Source: Desulfobacterales bacterium
GTDB lineage: Bacteria; Desulfobacterota; Desulfobacteria; Desulfobacterales; CAFBRK01
Length of the DNA stretch: 43,933 nt
NCBI GenBank assembly: GCA_021737185.1
Contig: JAIPEL010000021.1
Span: forward strand, 1-43,933
Direction: 5' to 3'
Positions 24,953 through 33,977 of this stretch are shown one piece after another. Numbering within the stretch: the stretch's first letter is position 1; each line of letters starts with the position of its first letter. The notes under the pieces are model-generated. The model saw only the letters and a program-made list of their open reading frames with translations, was not told where the DNA came from and ran no database searches. A program made the position numbers and the translations under genes.

Positions 24953-24986
24953 AAAGGGGGAGGAGCAATCGCTCTTCCCCCTTTTC
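24953..24986. terminator. Bidirectional intrinsic terminator
   Basis: AAAGGGGGAGGAGC (24953-24966) pairs with GCTCTTCCCCCTTT (24971-24984) with one G-U, loop AATC, followed by TCTTTTTT on the plus strand and TTGTTGTT on the minus strand. It can end map transcripts coming from the right and anything coming from the uraA side. Confidence 0.8.
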
Positions 24987-25044
24987 TTTTTTCAGAGCGC
25001 GCAGCGCCCTGCATCATGGCATCCAAGGTTCCCAGCATCCCAGC

Positions 25045-25059
25045 GGCGCGCAGCGCGCC
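25045..25059 (-). terminator. GC hairpin directly after map stop codon
   Basis: GGCGCG/CGCGCC stem with loop CAG, abutting the TAA of map (25060-25062). A second GAGCGC/GCGCCC-like stem lies near 24996, again giving a two-hairpin gene end. Confidence 0.5.
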
Positions 25060-25941
25060 TTACAGCCTATAGGGCGTCAGGCTTTCGCATCCCTCATCGG
25101 TGACCAGCAGGGTCTGCTCGAACTGGGCCGACAGGGAGCCGTCCCGGGTGACGGCCGTCCAGTTGTCCTTCAGGACCCTCAGCTCCTTGCCGCCGAGATT
25201 GATCATCGGTTCGATGGTAAAGACCATGCCCGGGGCCAGCGGAATTCCCTGCCCCCTCTGGCCGTAGTGGGGAATCTGCGGGGCTTCGTGAAATTCGAAG
25301 CCGACCCCGTGGCCGACGAATTCCCGAACCACGGAGCAGCCCTCGGATTCGGCCAGATCTTGAATAACCCATCCGATATCGCCGACCGTGTTTCCGGGCC
25401 GAACCATTGAGATGCCGGCCCTCAGGCAGGCCGCTGCGACCCGGACGATTTTCTCGGCTTCCGGTCCGGGGGCGCCGACAAAAAAGGTTTTGTTCGCGTC
25501 GGCGTAGTAGCCTTCCAGAATCGAAGTGACGTCGACGTTGACGATGTCTCCTTCTCTCAGTACCCGCCCTCCCGGGATGCCGTGGCAGATCACCTCGTTG
25601 ACCGACACGCAGACGCTTTTGGGAAACCCGCGGTAGTTGAGGGGGGCCGGTACGGCGCCCCGGGCCACCGTCATCTTGTGAACGATGGTGTTGATTTCCT
25701 CGGTTTCCATGCCGGGCCGAATTGCGGCCTCCACGGCCTGGAGCGTTTCCACCACCAGTTTCCCGCAGCGCCGGATACCCTCGATGTCCTTTGGCTCCTT
25801 GAGCTGGATCCGGTGTTTTCGAAGGTAGGCGTCTTTGAGCGGCTCCACGGCGGATTGCTGCTGCTTCAGGGCGCAGCACTTTTTATATTTCAGGCCGCTG
25901 CCGCAGGGGCAGGGGTCGTTTCTGCCGACTTTGGTTTTCAT
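25060..25941 (-). CDS. map: Methionine aminopeptidase type I with N-terminal SEC-C zinc motif
   Basis: A 293-residue enzyme removing the initiator Met from nascent proteins. Residues 6-23 form a SEC-C zinc knuckle ([18 protein letters not shown]), as in SecA tails and some bacterial Map proteins, where it may aid ribosome docking. The pita-bread catalytic part has metal ligands in [37 protein letters not shown] and FEQTLLV. The ATG at 25941 has GGAAAAGATGA upstream. Monocistronic, with hairpins and a bidirectional terminator downstream. Confidence 0.95.
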   Translation of the reverse strand: MKTKVGRNDPCPCGSGLKYKKCCALKQQQSAVEPLKDAYLRKHRIQLKEPKDIEGIRRCGKLVVETLQAVEAAIRPGMETEEINTIVHKMTVARGAVPAPLNYRGFPKSVCVSVNEVICHGIPGGRVLREGDIVNVDVTSILEGYYADANKTFFVGAPGPEAEKIVRVAAACLRAGISMVRPGNTVGDIGWVIQDLAESEGCSVVREFVGHGVGFEFHEAPQIPHYGQRGQGIPLAPGMVFTIEPMINLGGKELRVLKDNWTAVTRDGSLSAQFEQTLLVTDEGCESLTPYRL

Positions 25942-26034
25942 TCATCTTTTCCGGAAAGAATTATTGTCGCCAAGAGAATCGAATAAAATTCCTTTACCTG
26001 AATCTTGAATTTTGAACCTGGAACCTTGAATCCC

Positions 26035-26332
26035 GGCGCGGCCAGCGGTGGGGCTCATATGAAACTTCGACCGAAGCCGGCGGCAAAAACCGACCTGTCT
26101 CCGCCTTGGGTTTTGGAAATTGGAGGGCCACGCTCCGTCGTGGCCGGCATTTGGTCGTTACCAGCAGCTCGGACTAGACTGCGCGCGTCTCTCCACCGGC
26201 AGGGGCTTCGACATAAGTTTCAGGTTTGATCAAACCGGCCGGTTCAGGCCAAAAAATTCCTATAGAATTTCTTCCGGCAAACCTTGAACCCTGAACCCTG
26301 AACCCTGAACCCTGAACGCCGCGCCAGCGGCT
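26035..26332 (+). repeat. Dispersed repeat family A, copy 4, with CCCTGAA tandem repeats
   Basis: Nearly full-length copy: ATGAAACTTCGACCGAAG, GGAGGGCCACGCTCCGTCGT hairpin, TTTGATCAAACC, AATTCCTATAGAATT palindrome, then about five CCTTGAA/CCCTGAA heptamers (26282-26316) and the end hairpin GCCGC-GCCA-GCGGC. It is the counterpart of the copy at 9425-9705 and lies between map and gltA. Confidence 0.85.
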
Positions 26333-26336
26333 TCCC

Positions 26337-27617
26337 CTACCGCTCCTCCAGGGGAACGAACTTGGTCAGGGAGGGACCGATATAGATCTGCCGGGGACGG
26401 CCCAGCTTCCAGTTCGGGTCGTCTAAACTTTCCTTCCACTGGGCGATCCATCCGGGAAGGCGGCCGATGGCGAACATCACGGTGAACATGTTCGTCGGAA
26501 TCCCGATGGCCCGCAGGACGATCCCGCTGTAGAAGTCGACGTTGGGATAGAGGCGGTGCTCCACGAACCAGTCGTCTTCCAGGACGGTCTGTTCCAGATC
26601 CTTGGCGATTTCCAGCAGCGGATCGCGGATATGCAGCTTTTCCAGGAGCGTGTCGCAGATTTTCTTCATGATCCGCGCCCGCGGGTCGTATGCCTTGTAG
26701 ATCCGGTGGCCGAAGCCCATGAGCCGAAACGGGTCGTTTCTGTCCTTGGCCCGCTTGACAAACGGCTTGACGTCGCCGCCCTTTTCCTCGATCTCTTCGA
26801 GCATTTCGATGACGGCCTGGTTCGCCCCTCCGTGGAGCGGTCCCCACAGCGCCGCGATTCCCGAAGAGATGGCGGCGTACAGATTGACCCGCGCGCTGCC
26901 CACCAGCCGCACGGCCGACGTGGAGCAGTTCTGTTCGTGATCGGCGTGAAGGACCCAAAACAGCCGCAGGGCGTGAACCACATCCTGGTCGATTTCATAA
27001 GGGCGCACCGGCGAGTCGAACATCATGTTCAGGAAATTGGCGCAATACGCTAGGTCCGGGCGCGGATAGACGACCCGGTGGCCCCGGGAGATCTTGTAGG
27101 ACATCGCCGCCAGGGTGCGCACTTTGGACAGCAGCCGGGTAACCGTGATGTTGATCTCCTCTTCCATGGTCTGCAGCTCCGGATAGAAGCTTCTCAGCGT
27201 GTTGACCATGGAAGACAGGATTCCCATGGGATGGGACGCCCTGGGAAAGTTGGAGAAAAATTCCCGCATGTCCTCGTGGACCAGGGAGTGGTCGTTGAGC
27301 AGCACGGAAAACCGGGTGAGCTCGCTTCGGTTGGGAAGTCTGCCGTTGATCAACAGGTAGGCGGTTTCCTTGAAGGTGGCGTGTTCGGCCAGCTCTTCGA
27401 CCGGAATCCCCCGGTAGCGGAGAATGCCGTTTTCCCCGTCGACGAAAGTGATGGCGCTGGTGCAGCTTCCGGTGTTGACGTATCCCGGATCGAGGGTGAT
27501 CAAACCGGACTGGTTGCGCAGCTCGGAAATGTCGATTGCCTTTTCGCCTTCGGTTCCCTCGACAATGGGAAGCTCGTAGATGCGGCCCTGATATTCGAGT
27601 TTGGCGGTGTCGCTCAT
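26337..27617 (-). CDS. gltA: Citrate synthase
   Basis: A 426-residue type II citrate synthase condensing acetyl-CoA and oxaloacetate. Catalytic residues fall in known motifs: LHADHEQNCST (His), GPLHGGANQAVIEML (His), GFGHRIYKAYDPRA (His/Arg) and VDFYSGIVL (Asp). The N-terminal domain (LEYQGRIYELPIVEG) is of the proteobacterial hexameric type that is often NADH-sensitive. AAGGAAAT precedes the ATG. Divergent from the GntR regulator, with 494 bp of repeat DNA and regulatory sites between. Confidence 0.96.
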   Translation of the reverse strand: MSDTAKLEYQGRIYELPIVEGTEGEKAIDISELRNQSGLITLDPGYVNTGSCTSAITFVDGENGILRYRGIPVEELAEHATFKETAYLLINGRLPNRSELTRFSVLLNDHSLVHEDMREFFSNFPRASHPMGILSSMVNTLRSFYPELQTMEEEINITVTRLLSKVRTLAAMSYKISRGHRVVYPRPDLAYCANFLNMMFDSPVRPYEIDQDVVHALRLFWVLHADHEQNCSTSAVRLVGSARVNLYAAISSGIAALWGPLHGGANQAVIEMLEEIEEKGGDVKPFVKRAKDRNDPFRLMGFGHRIYKAYDPRARIMKKICDTLLEKLHIRDPLLEIAKDLEQTVLEDDWFVEHRLYPNVDFYSGIVLRAIGIPTNMFTVMFAIGRLPGWIAQWKESLDDPNWKLGRPRQIYIGPSLTKFVPLEER

Positions 27618-27691
27618 GGCGGATTTCCTTCAGGTCGATACGGTTGCCATATCAGCCCCGCCGATGACCGGCGCGGCGAGTCGAAATGAAT

Positions 27692-27880
27692 CTCCCTGCA
27701 GCCTCGCCAAAGCGGGATTTCCGCTTCGCTCCAACAAGCTGCAGGGTATCAAGCGGGATCTGATCTTACCCCCCCTCACCCTGACCCTCTCCCACCAGGG
27801 GAGAGGGAATAATTTGGTATCCCGGTTGCCCCTCCAAAGCGGGATTTCCGCTTCGCTCCAACAAGCAACAGGGAATCATC
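27692..27880 (-). repeat. Dispersed repeat family C, copy 1 (full length, inverted)
   Basis: A 189-bp element: two similar hairpin modules, each with AGCGGGATTTCCGCTTCGCT and CCAACAAGC, flank a centre with the CCCTCTCCCACCAGGGGAGAGGG hairpin. It is inverted relative to the copies at 28798 and 35926. Lies between gltA and the GntR gene. Confidence 0.85.
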
Positions 27881-27984
27881 AAGTTGAACCAGGCGTGAAA
27901 AGAGGAGGACACTCTAACCGAATCCAGGGGGAGGGTCAAGGAGGGGAAGATCCGTGGGGTGGATTTCACCTGCAATTTTTTCTC

Positions 27985-28014
27985 TTGACGAAGAGGGGGC
28001 TTGTCACGTAAAGT
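27985..28014 (+). promoter_or_regulatory. Candidate sigma-70 promoter of the GntR gene
   Basis: TTGACG (27985-27990), an 18-bp spacer, then TAAAGT (28009-28014). A palindromic operator begins about 12 bases further on, a position suited to repression. Confidence 0.45.
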
Positions 28015-28025
28015 GTTCAACCAGA

Positions 28026-28049
28026 TTGCATATTGTATATAATATGCAA
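28026..28049. promoter_or_regulatory. Palindromic operator upstream of GntR regulator
   Basis: TTGCATATT (28026-28034) and AATATGCAA (28041-28049) are perfect inverted arms around GTATAT. The core TTGTATA is the kind of site bound by FCD-type GntR regulators and recurs before the CoA-transferase gene at 32304. Probably autoregulatory. Confidence 0.65.
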
Positions 28050-28111
28050 AACGGGATTGACCAATGTATGGCCTCAGAACCATGCTTGACATTGGAGAAT
28101 AGCAAGACGCG

Positions 28112-28786
28112 ATGGGAATCGAATCGATCAAGGTAGAATCCCTGGAATCGCAGGTTTCCTATAGAATTCGGGAAATGATCCGGCAGCGGATATTGACCAA
28201 GGGACAGAAGGTGAAAGAACGAGAGCTCTGCGAAAAGCTTGGGATCAGCCGCACCCCGGTCCGGGAGGCGCTTCGCACCCTCAAATCCGAAGGATTGATC
28301 GATATCATTCCAAACAAGGGCGCCTTTGTCTCCGAGCCTTCCATCGAAAATATCAAGGAAATCTTCGAAGTAATGTCGCTTCTGGAGGGGGAGGCTGCCC
28401 GTCTTGCCGCCCGGCGGATCACCGACCTGGAGCTCAAAAAGCTGGAAGCGATCCACCAGGAGCTCAAGCGCCATCACGCGGAAAGAAACAGCGAAAAGTA
28501 TCTGGCCGCCAACAGCCGGTGCCATCAGTACATCCGAAAGCTTGCCAAGAATCAGCTGCTCTATGAATTGGTCCAATCCCTTCAGGTTAAAATTTTTCTA
28601 TACCGAACCCAGCAGCTCAACAAGCTTGGGCGCTTCGATCAGTCGGTCAAAGAGCATGAAGAGTTGATGAAAGCATTCCGGAAAAAGGACGCCAGGGCAG
28701 CGGAAAGGGCGATGAAAGCCCACCTGAAGAACCAGGAAGAGGCCCTGGTTGCCATGCAGGGCACCGATTCTTCCAAGGTGGCCTGA
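28112..28786 (+). CDS. GntR family regulator, FCD (FadR-like) subfamily
   Basis: A 224-residue transcription factor. The N-terminal winged helix (residues about 10-75) has the GntR signature VKERELCEKLGISRTPVREALRTLKSEGLI. The C-terminal all-helical FCD domain carries the metal/effector His positions (NSRCHQYI, KEHEELMKA, KAHLKNQEEAL). It stands immediately upstream of the TRAP transporter and catabolic operon, with a palindromic operator in its own promoter and a similar core site before the CoA-transferase gene, so it most likely controls this island in response to a carboxylic acid. The ribosome-binding site is weak (GGAGA, 15 bases away). Confidence 0.9.
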   Translation: MGIESIKVESLESQVSYRIREMIRQRILTKGQKVKERELCEKLGISRTPVREALRTLKSEGLIDIIPNKGAFVSEPSIENIKEIFEVMSLLEGEAARLAARRITDLELKKLEAIHQELKRHHAERNSEKYLAANSRCHQYIRKLAKNQLLYELVQSLQVKIFLYRTQQLNKLGRFDQSVKEHEELMKAFRKKDARAAERAMKAHLKNQEEALVAMQGTDSSKVA

Positions 28787-28797
28787 TTCCACTGGAT

Positions 28798-28920
28798 GAT
28801 TCCCGGTTGCTTGTTGGAGCTACGCGGAAATCCCGCTTCTGCGGGGCAACCGGGATACCAAATTATTCCCTCTCCCCTGGTGGGAGAGGGTCAGGGTGAG
28901 GGGGGTAAGATCAGATCCCG
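28798..28920 (+). repeat. Dispersed repeat family C, copy 2 (one module)
   Basis: Has the first module with stem TCCCGGTTGC (28801-28810) / GCAACCGGGA (28846-28855) and the central CCCTCTCCCCTGGTGGGAGA hairpin; the second module is missing. Together with copy 1 it flanks the GntR gene as an inverted pair. Confidence 0.85.
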
Positions 28921-29037
28921 CGACCTCGCCGGCGAAACCGACCCGGACGGATGATGCACCGGCTGTCGTTGACAGCCGTTTCGTATAGCCCGAAAGAGGG
29001 AGGCTTATTAACCCAACGGAAGTATGAGGAGGCATTG

Positions 29038-30048
29038 ATGAAAAAAAGAGCCGTATTAAGCACGATTTTGGTCTGCCTGGTGAGCGTCGCATTTCTGTGT
29101 ACGACGGCGGACGCCAGACCGGTCACGTTGAAAGTATCCCACCAGTTTGCCAAGGGTGATGTGCGGGACGAAATGACCCGGGTCTTCGGAGAAAAGGTCA
29201 CGGAGATGACCAACGGTCAGGTCAAGTTCCGGTATTATCCTGCTTCCGCTCTTTTCAAGGCGAAAGAGCAGTGGGACGCCATGCGCATGGGAAGCTTAGA
29301 CATGTCGCTGTTTCCCCTTGACTATGCGTCCGGCAAGGTTCCCCAGTTCTCCGTCAGCCTGATGCCCTGCGCGGTGCAGAACGTGGCCCAGGGGCTCACC
29401 TGGCGAAACAAGCCCATCGGAAAGAAGCTCGAAGCCATGATGCTGGAAAACGGCGTTCGGAACCTGGCCTGGGCCTGGTTTTCAGGCGGCATCGGATCCA
29501 ACGTCCGGCAGATCAAGGTGCCCGAAGATGTCAAGGGCGTGAAGCTGCGGGCCGCCGGTAAGAAGTTCGAGTACATGATGAAAGAAGCCGGCGCCTCGAT
29601 CACCAGCATGCCGTCTTCGGAGGCCTATCAAGCCCTGGCCACCGGCGTTATCGACACAGTGCTCACCTCGGCGGCGTCCTTCGTGAGCTACCGCCTGTAT
29701 GAGCAGCTCGACTACGCCAACGTGCCGACGAAATACTCCATCTGGTACATGGCGGAAAACCTCTGCATCTCGGAAAAAACCTGGCAGCGCCTGACGGCCG
29801 ACCAGCAAAAGGCCTTTTTGGAGGTCGCCGAATGGATGCACCAGGACTGGATCGTTGAAAACTTCGACGCGTTGGCCCGTGAAATGTACGATGAGTACAA
29901 GAAGGCCGGCGTCGAGATCCACGAGATGACCAAGGAAGAGTTCGCCATCTGGCGGGATTTTGCCAAAAAGACCGCCTGGAAGGATTTTGCCGACAACGTC
30001 GAAGGCGGGCAGGAGATTCTGGACCTGGCCGTGGACGCCATGGAGTAA
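29038..30048 (+). CDS. dctP: TRAP transporter substrate-binding protein (DctP family)
   Basis: A 336-residue periplasmic binding protein delivering a carboxylate to the DctQM carrier. The signal peptide is MKKRAVLSTILVCLVSVAFL with cleavage after a TADA-like site. The DctP fold shows in TLKVSHQFAKGD, FRYYPASALFKAKEQWDAM, the ligand region KGVKLRAAGKKFE (the conserved Arg that grips the carboxylate), and SSEAYQALATGVIDTVLTS. AGGAGG precedes the ATG at 29038. The substrate cannot be read; the downstream CoA-transferase and decarboxylase suggest an organic acid. Confidence 0.93.
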   Translation: MKKRAVLSTILVCLVSVAFLCTTADARPVTLKVSHQFAKGDVRDEMTRVFGEKVTEMTNGQVKFRYYPASALFKAKEQWDAMRMGSLDMSLFPLDYASGKVPQFSVSLMPCAVQNVAQGLTWRNKPIGKKLEAMMLENGVRNLAWAWFSGGIGSNVRQIKVPEDVKGVKLRAAGKKFEYMMKEAGASITSMPSSEAYQALATGVIDTVLTSAASFVSYRLYEQLDYANVPTKYSIWYMAENLCISEKTWQRLTADQQKAFLEVAEWMHQDWIVENFDALAREMYDEYKKAGVEIHEMTKEEFAIWRDFAKKTAWKDFADNVEGGQEILDLAVDAME

Positions 30049-30177
30049 CCATCCGGCAAAACCGCTGCGGAGTCCCGATGGCAACCGGGGCTCCGCAGTC
30101 GCTTTTTATAGCGCGGTGCGGCCGCTTCATCCCTGGTGAAGACGAATCGGATCCCATACAAATTCTGGAAGGTAACG

Positions 30178-30747
30178 ATGAAAATGTTTTGGAGGGTCAT
30201 CAAATCCCTGATCGAAGGGCTCAGCGTCATTACGGGGTTTCTTTCCGCCATCGGCATCGTCGCGGCGTCCGTGATCATCACCGAGGCGGTGTTCGTGCGC
30301 AAGGTCTTGAACATATCCACCATCTGGCAGACGGAGATGTCGGTGTTCCTGCTGATTTTCGCGACGTTCGTGGGTGCGGCGTTCGTGCAGAAAAACGACC
30401 ACCATCTCAACGTCGATTTTCTGCTGGTCTACCTGCCCCCGAAGGTCCGCGAATCGTTTCTGCTGTTCGGATCGATTTTCACCATGGTGCTTTCGGCGAT
30501 CATCGCCTGGTACGCCTATCCCATGTGGTGGGAGACGGTGGTCGAAAACTACCATTCCATGTCCCTGTGGGGGCCGCCGTTGTGGATTCCCTACGCGTTC
30601 ATCCCCTTCGGTCTGACCCTTCTCGTGCTGCAGTACCTCGTTCAGATCGTCGACAAGATCGGCAAGTTCAGGGCCGGGGAGTTCGAAGAAAGCATGGTCC
30701 GGGCGGAGATCAAGGACATCGACCTGGACGCCGCCAAATCAGAATAG
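30178..30747 (+). CDS. dctQ: TRAP transporter small membrane subunit (DctQ family)
   Basis: A 189-residue protein with four predicted transmembrane helices. The family hallmark is the second-third helix zone ISTIWQTEMSVFLLIFATFVGAAFVQKNDHHLNVDFLL. ATG 30178 is chosen (GGAAGGT upstream) over an in-frame start at 30136. It bridges DctP and DctM, and the C-terminal tail is charged and cytoplasmic. Confidence 0.9.
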   Translation: MKMFWRVIKSLIEGLSVITGFLSAIGIVAASVIITEAVFVRKVLNISTIWQTEMSVFLLIFATFVGAAFVQKNDHHLNVDFLLVYLPPKVRESFLLFGSIFTMVLSAIIAWYAYPMWWETVVENYHSMSLWGPPLWIPYAFIPFGLTLLVLQYLVQIVDKIGKFRAGEFEESMVRAEIKDIDLDAAKSE

Positions 30748-30846
30748 CCGGTCTACCATCCGATTCGGTTTGCCCCGACCTCTTCTGCAACCTCGAATTG
30801 GGACTTGTTTCGGACACCTACAGATGATTCAGGATGGAGCTTGAAT

Positions 30847-32187
30847 ATGGAACAATTTTTCATCAACATCTTTCTGTTCGGCGGCGCACTGCTGCTCCTG
30901 ATTTCCGGAATGCCGATCTGGGCCGGTCTGGCGGGCATATCGGTCATCGCGGTCCTGATCTTTTCTCCGTATATCCTTCAGTCGATTCCTTACGTACTGT
31001 ACAGCAGCCTCGACAATTTTGCCCTGCTGGCGATTCCGCTGTTTATCATGTTGAGTGCGCCCATCGCCGCATCCAGGGCGAGCAAGGACCTGTATGAGAC
31101 CCTGCACAAATGGATGTACAAGATCCCCGGGGGCCTGGGCATCTCCAACATGCTCGCCTGCGGCATCTTCGCCGCGCTCAGCGGATCGAGCCCGGCCACG
31201 GCGGCCGCCATCGGCGGAGTGGGGATCCCGGAAATGAGGAAAAAGGGGTATTCTGCGGCCCTGGCCACCGGCCTGATCGCCCATGCCGGCACCTTCGGCA
31301 TCCTCATTCCCCCCAGCGTCACCATGATTCTGTACGGCGTGGCCACCGAGACCTCCATCGGCAAGTGCTTCATCGCCGGCATTCTGCCTGGGCTGCTGGA
31401 GATCGCCTTTAGCTGCGTCTGGGTCTCCGGCGTCTTTTTCTACCGCAAGAAGATTCCGGCCAAGGCCGGCGCCATATACTATATCGAGGACCGGGGGGAG
31501 ACCGAATCCTTTTCCTGGGCCGACCGGTTCCGGTCTCTGGGCAAGGTGGCACCGTTTGTGGCGATCATCATCGGCATCATGCTGGCCTTGTACGGCGGCT
31601 GGGCCACGCCCAGCGAGGCCGGCGGCGTCGGGGCGGTGATGGCATTCATCCTGGTGATTATCATCTACAAGGTCACCAACCCGGCCAAGCTGTGGGACAT
31701 CATCATCAAGGCCTTGAACGAGAGCGCCATGATCCTGATGATCATGGCCGCGGCCCTGATTTTCGGATATGTTTCCTCGGACCTGTACGTGACCCAGTCC
31801 CTGGCCGAGTGGATCCTGGGACTGCCCTTCGGAAAATGGGGCATCATTTTCATGGTCAACCTCCTGCTGCTGGTGCTCGGCTTCTTCATTCCGCCGGCCG
31901 CGGTCATCGTCATGGTGGCGCCGCTCTTGCTGCCGGTGATCACCGGACTGGGGTTCGACCCGGTCTGGTTTGCGGTGATCATGACGGTGAACCTGGAGAT
32001 CGGCCTGGTGACGCCGCCGGTGGGTCTGAACCTGTATGTCGTCAAGAGCATCGCGCCGGACGTTCCAATGTCCAAGGTCCTGATGGGCGTGTTTCCCTTT
32101 CTGGTCATCGAAGTCGCCGTGATCGTTTGCGTCTGCATCTGGCCGGAACTGGCCACCTGGCTGCCGAATAAAATGCTGGGTGTATAG
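30847..32187 (+). CDS. dctM: TRAP transporter large permease (DctM family)
   Basis: A 446-residue carrier with about 12 helices, coupling solute uptake to the sodium gradient in characterised members. Two inverted repeats hold the scoop motifs SGSSPATAAAIGGVGIPEM, AGTFGILIPPSV and PPAAVIVMVAPLLLPVITGLG followed by LVTPPVGLNLYV. GGATGGAGC lies upstream of the ATG. Last gene of the transporter unit; a 12-bp stem follows 34 bases later. Confidence 0.94.
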   Translation: MEQFFINIFLFGGALLLLISGMPIWAGLAGISVIAVLIFSPYILQSIPYVLYSSLDNFALLAIPLFIMLSAPIAASRASKDLYETLHKWMYKIPGGLGISNMLACGIFAALSGSSPATAAAIGGVGIPEMRKKGYSAALATGLIAHAGTFGILIPPSVTMILYGVATETSIGKCFIAGILPGLLEIAFSCVWVSGVFFYRKKIPAKAGAIYYIEDRGETESFSWADRFRSLGKVAPFVAIIIGIMLALYGGWATPSEAGGVGAVMAFILVIIIYKVTNPAKLWDIIIKALNESAMILMIMAAALIFGYVSSDLYVTQSLAEWILGLPFGKWGIIFMVNLLLLVLGFFIPPAAVIVMVAPLLLPVITGLGFDPVWFAVIMTVNLEIGLVTPPVGLNLYVVKSIAPDVPMSKVLMGVFPFLVIEVAVIVCVCIWPELATWLPNKMLGV

Positions 32188-32220
32188 CGATAGCCCCAAT
32201 AAACGCTCCATCCCGGAACA

Positions 32221-32254
32221 TCTCCCGCCCCGTGCGTCACCGCGGGGCGGGAGA
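32221..32254 (+). terminator. GC-rich hairpin after dctM
   Basis: TCTCCCGCCCCG (32221-32232) pairs exactly with CGGGGCGGGAGA (32243-32254), 10-nt loop, no U-tract. It separates the transporter unit from the CoA-transferase operon. Confidence 0.6.
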
Positions 32255-32303
32255 ATCGGAAAGGAGCCCTGATCCACCGGCGTGGATTTTTTTAAGAGTT
32301 TGG

Positions 32304-32317
32304 TTGTATACATAATA
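32304..32317. promoter_or_regulatory. Candidate GntR site before the CoA-transferase operon
   Basis: TTGTATACATAATA, containing the perfect palindrome TGTATACA (32305-32312), shares the core TTGTATA with the operator at 28026. It lies about 35-50 bases before the CoA-transferase start. Confidence 0.45.
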
Positions 32318-32352
32318 CTAAATAGAAGTTCATTCAGCTTATGGAGAAGCCC

Positions 32353-33543
32353 ATGGAAAACAGCATGAGAAACATCAAGGTTCTGGATTTTTCCCAGGCC
32401 CTGGCAGGGCCGTACTGCACGTTGATGCTCGGAGACGCCGGCGCGGAAATCATCAAGGTCGAGCGCCCCGGCTCCGGAGACATGAGCCGGGCCTGGGGGG
32501 CGGAGTTTGCCCCGGGCATGAATTCGTATTTTGCCAGCATCAACCGCAACAAAAAATGCATGACGGTGAGAATGGACTCAGACGAGGGTCGAGACATCAT
32601 CCACCGGCTGGCCAAATGGGCCGACGTGGTGGTGGAAAACTACCGGCCCGGGGTCACTGCCAAACTGGGAATCGACTACGACACCCTGTCCAAGATCAAC
32701 CCCGGGATCGTCTACTGCTCCATTACCGGATTCGGCACGGTCGGCCCCGACAAGAAGCGGCCGGGATTTGACCTGATCGCCCAGGGCATGGGCGGCATCA
32801 TGGGCATCACCGGCCAGAAAGGCGGGATGCCGACAAAAGTCGGGGTGGCCATCGGCGACATCATCGCGGGCATGTTCGGCGCCTTCGGCGTCATGCGGGC
32901 CCTGCTTGAAAGAGAGCACACCGGCGTCGGCCAGCACCTGGAGACCTCGTTGCTGGAAGGGCAGATGGCGCTATTGACATTTCAGGCCGGGGGGTATTTC
33001 ATCACTGGAAAATCGCCGGAACCCGCGGGCAACATCCATCCGTTTATCGCCCCGTATGAAACCTTTCCGACCCAGGACGGCTACATCAACATTGCCGCTG
33101 GCAACGACGGATTGTGGAGCAAGCTTTGCGCCGTGCTGGACATCCCCGAGCTGGAGAAGGATCCCCGCTTCGACACCAATCCAAAGCGGGTGCAAAACCG
33201 GCCGGAGCTGGTGCCGCTGCTGGAAAAAGAGACCGTCAAGTACGGAAAGGACGAACTGTTGGAGAAGGTGGGCAAGGCCGGCATCCCGGTCGGCCCGGTC
33301 AACACCTTCGAAGAGCTGTTCAGTTCCGAGCAGGTCAAGGCCCTGCAAACTGTGCAAGAGGTCGTTCATCCCAAGGTCGGCAAGATGAAGGTGATCAAGT
33401 CTCCCATCAACTACTCCAAGACGCCGGATGAAATCAGAACGCCGCCGTCGCTGCTGGGAGAGCACACCGAACAGATTCTGGCCGAGGTATTGACCATGAG
33501 CGAAGCTGAAATCAAGGCGCTGAAAGAAAAAACCATCATCTGA
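32353..33543 (+). CDS. Family III CoA-transferase (CaiB/BaiF)
   Basis: A 396-residue CoA-transferase moving CoA between carboxylic acids. Visible family features: VLDFSQALAGPYCTLMLGDAGAEIIKVE at the N-terminus, SINRNKKCMTV, RPGVTAKLGIDYDTL, and the catalytic Asp in VAIGDIIAGMFGAFGVM (about residue 170). ATG 32353 has GGAG six bases upstream; an ATG at 32341 would add four residues. First gene of a long operon with a Na+-pumping decarboxylase and sucCD, so it probably activates an acid using succinyl-CoA or acetyl-CoA; the exact pair is unknown. Confidence 0.9.
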   Translation: MENSMRNIKVLDFSQALAGPYCTLMLGDAGAEIIKVERPGSGDMSRAWGAEFAPGMNSYFASINRNKKCMTVRMDSDEGRDIIHRLAKWADVVVENYRPGVTAKLGIDYDTLSKINPGIVYCSITGFGTVGPDKKRPGFDLIAQGMGGIMGITGQKGGMPTKVGVAIGDIIAGMFGAFGVMRALLEREHTGVGQHLETSLLEGQMALLTFQAGGYFITGKSPEPAGNIHPFIAPYETFPTQDGYINIAAGNDGLWSKLCAVLDIPELEKDPRFDTNPKRVQNRPELVPLLEKETVKYGKDELLEKVGKAGIPVGPVNTFEELFSSEQVKALQTVQEVVHPKVGKMKVIKSPINYSKTPDEIRTPPSLLGEHTEQILAEVLTMSEAEIKALKEKTII

Positions 33544-33556
33544 AAGGAGCGGGGTC

Positions 33557-33958
33557 ATGAAGATTATCGTCGGATATGCCGGCGGCGGCGTCGGCAACAA
33601 GGTGCTGCAGCTGGCCAAACAGGAGGCCAAGGCCCACAACGCATCGGTGGAGATCATATACACCAGCGATCTGGAGACGAAAACCCGGAGCGAAATGGCC
33701 AAACGCGAGGAGGCCGAAAAAGATCTTCAAAAAGTCGCTGACGATTTCAAGGCCGATGGCATCTCCTGCAACGCGGTCCTGAAAAGCGGGCTGACCCCGG
33801 GCGAGGTAATCGTGGAAGAGGCCCGGAGCGGCGGCGCGGATATGATCGTGATCGGACTGCGGAGAAGATCGCGCCTGGGCAAATTCGTTTTCGGGTCGAC
33901 GGCCCAGTACGTCATCCTGGAGGCCCCCTGCCCGGTATTGATCGGATCAGACACCTAA
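33557..33958 (+). CDS. Universal stress protein family, operon-embedded
   Basis: A 133-residue UspA-fold protein. The N-terminus MKIIVGYAGGGVGNKVL replaces the usual acidic VDGS strand end, and the ATP motif is of the GLRRRSRLGKFVFGST type, common in Usp proteins encoded within metabolic operons. AAAGGAG precedes the ATG, 13 bases after the CoA-transferase stop. Its role among catabolic enzymes is unknown. Confidence 0.85.
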   Translation: MKIIVGYAGGGVGNKVLQLAKQEAKAHNASVEIIYTSDLETKTRSEMAKREEAEKDLQKVADDFKADGISCNAVLKSGLTPGEVIVEEARSGGADMIVIGLRRRSRLGKFVFGSTAQYVILEAPCPVLIGSDT

Positions 33959-33977
33959 AAAGAAAGACGCATGCCCT

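Noticed and set aside
26282-26316. CCCTGAA heptamer array as a CRISPR or centromere-like array
   Set aside because: Units are 7 bp without spacers and form part of a dispersed repeat copy.
30829-32313. Long minus-strand open frame antisense to dctM
   Set aside because: His/Asp/Gln-rich shadow frame; DctM is clearly coded on the other strand.
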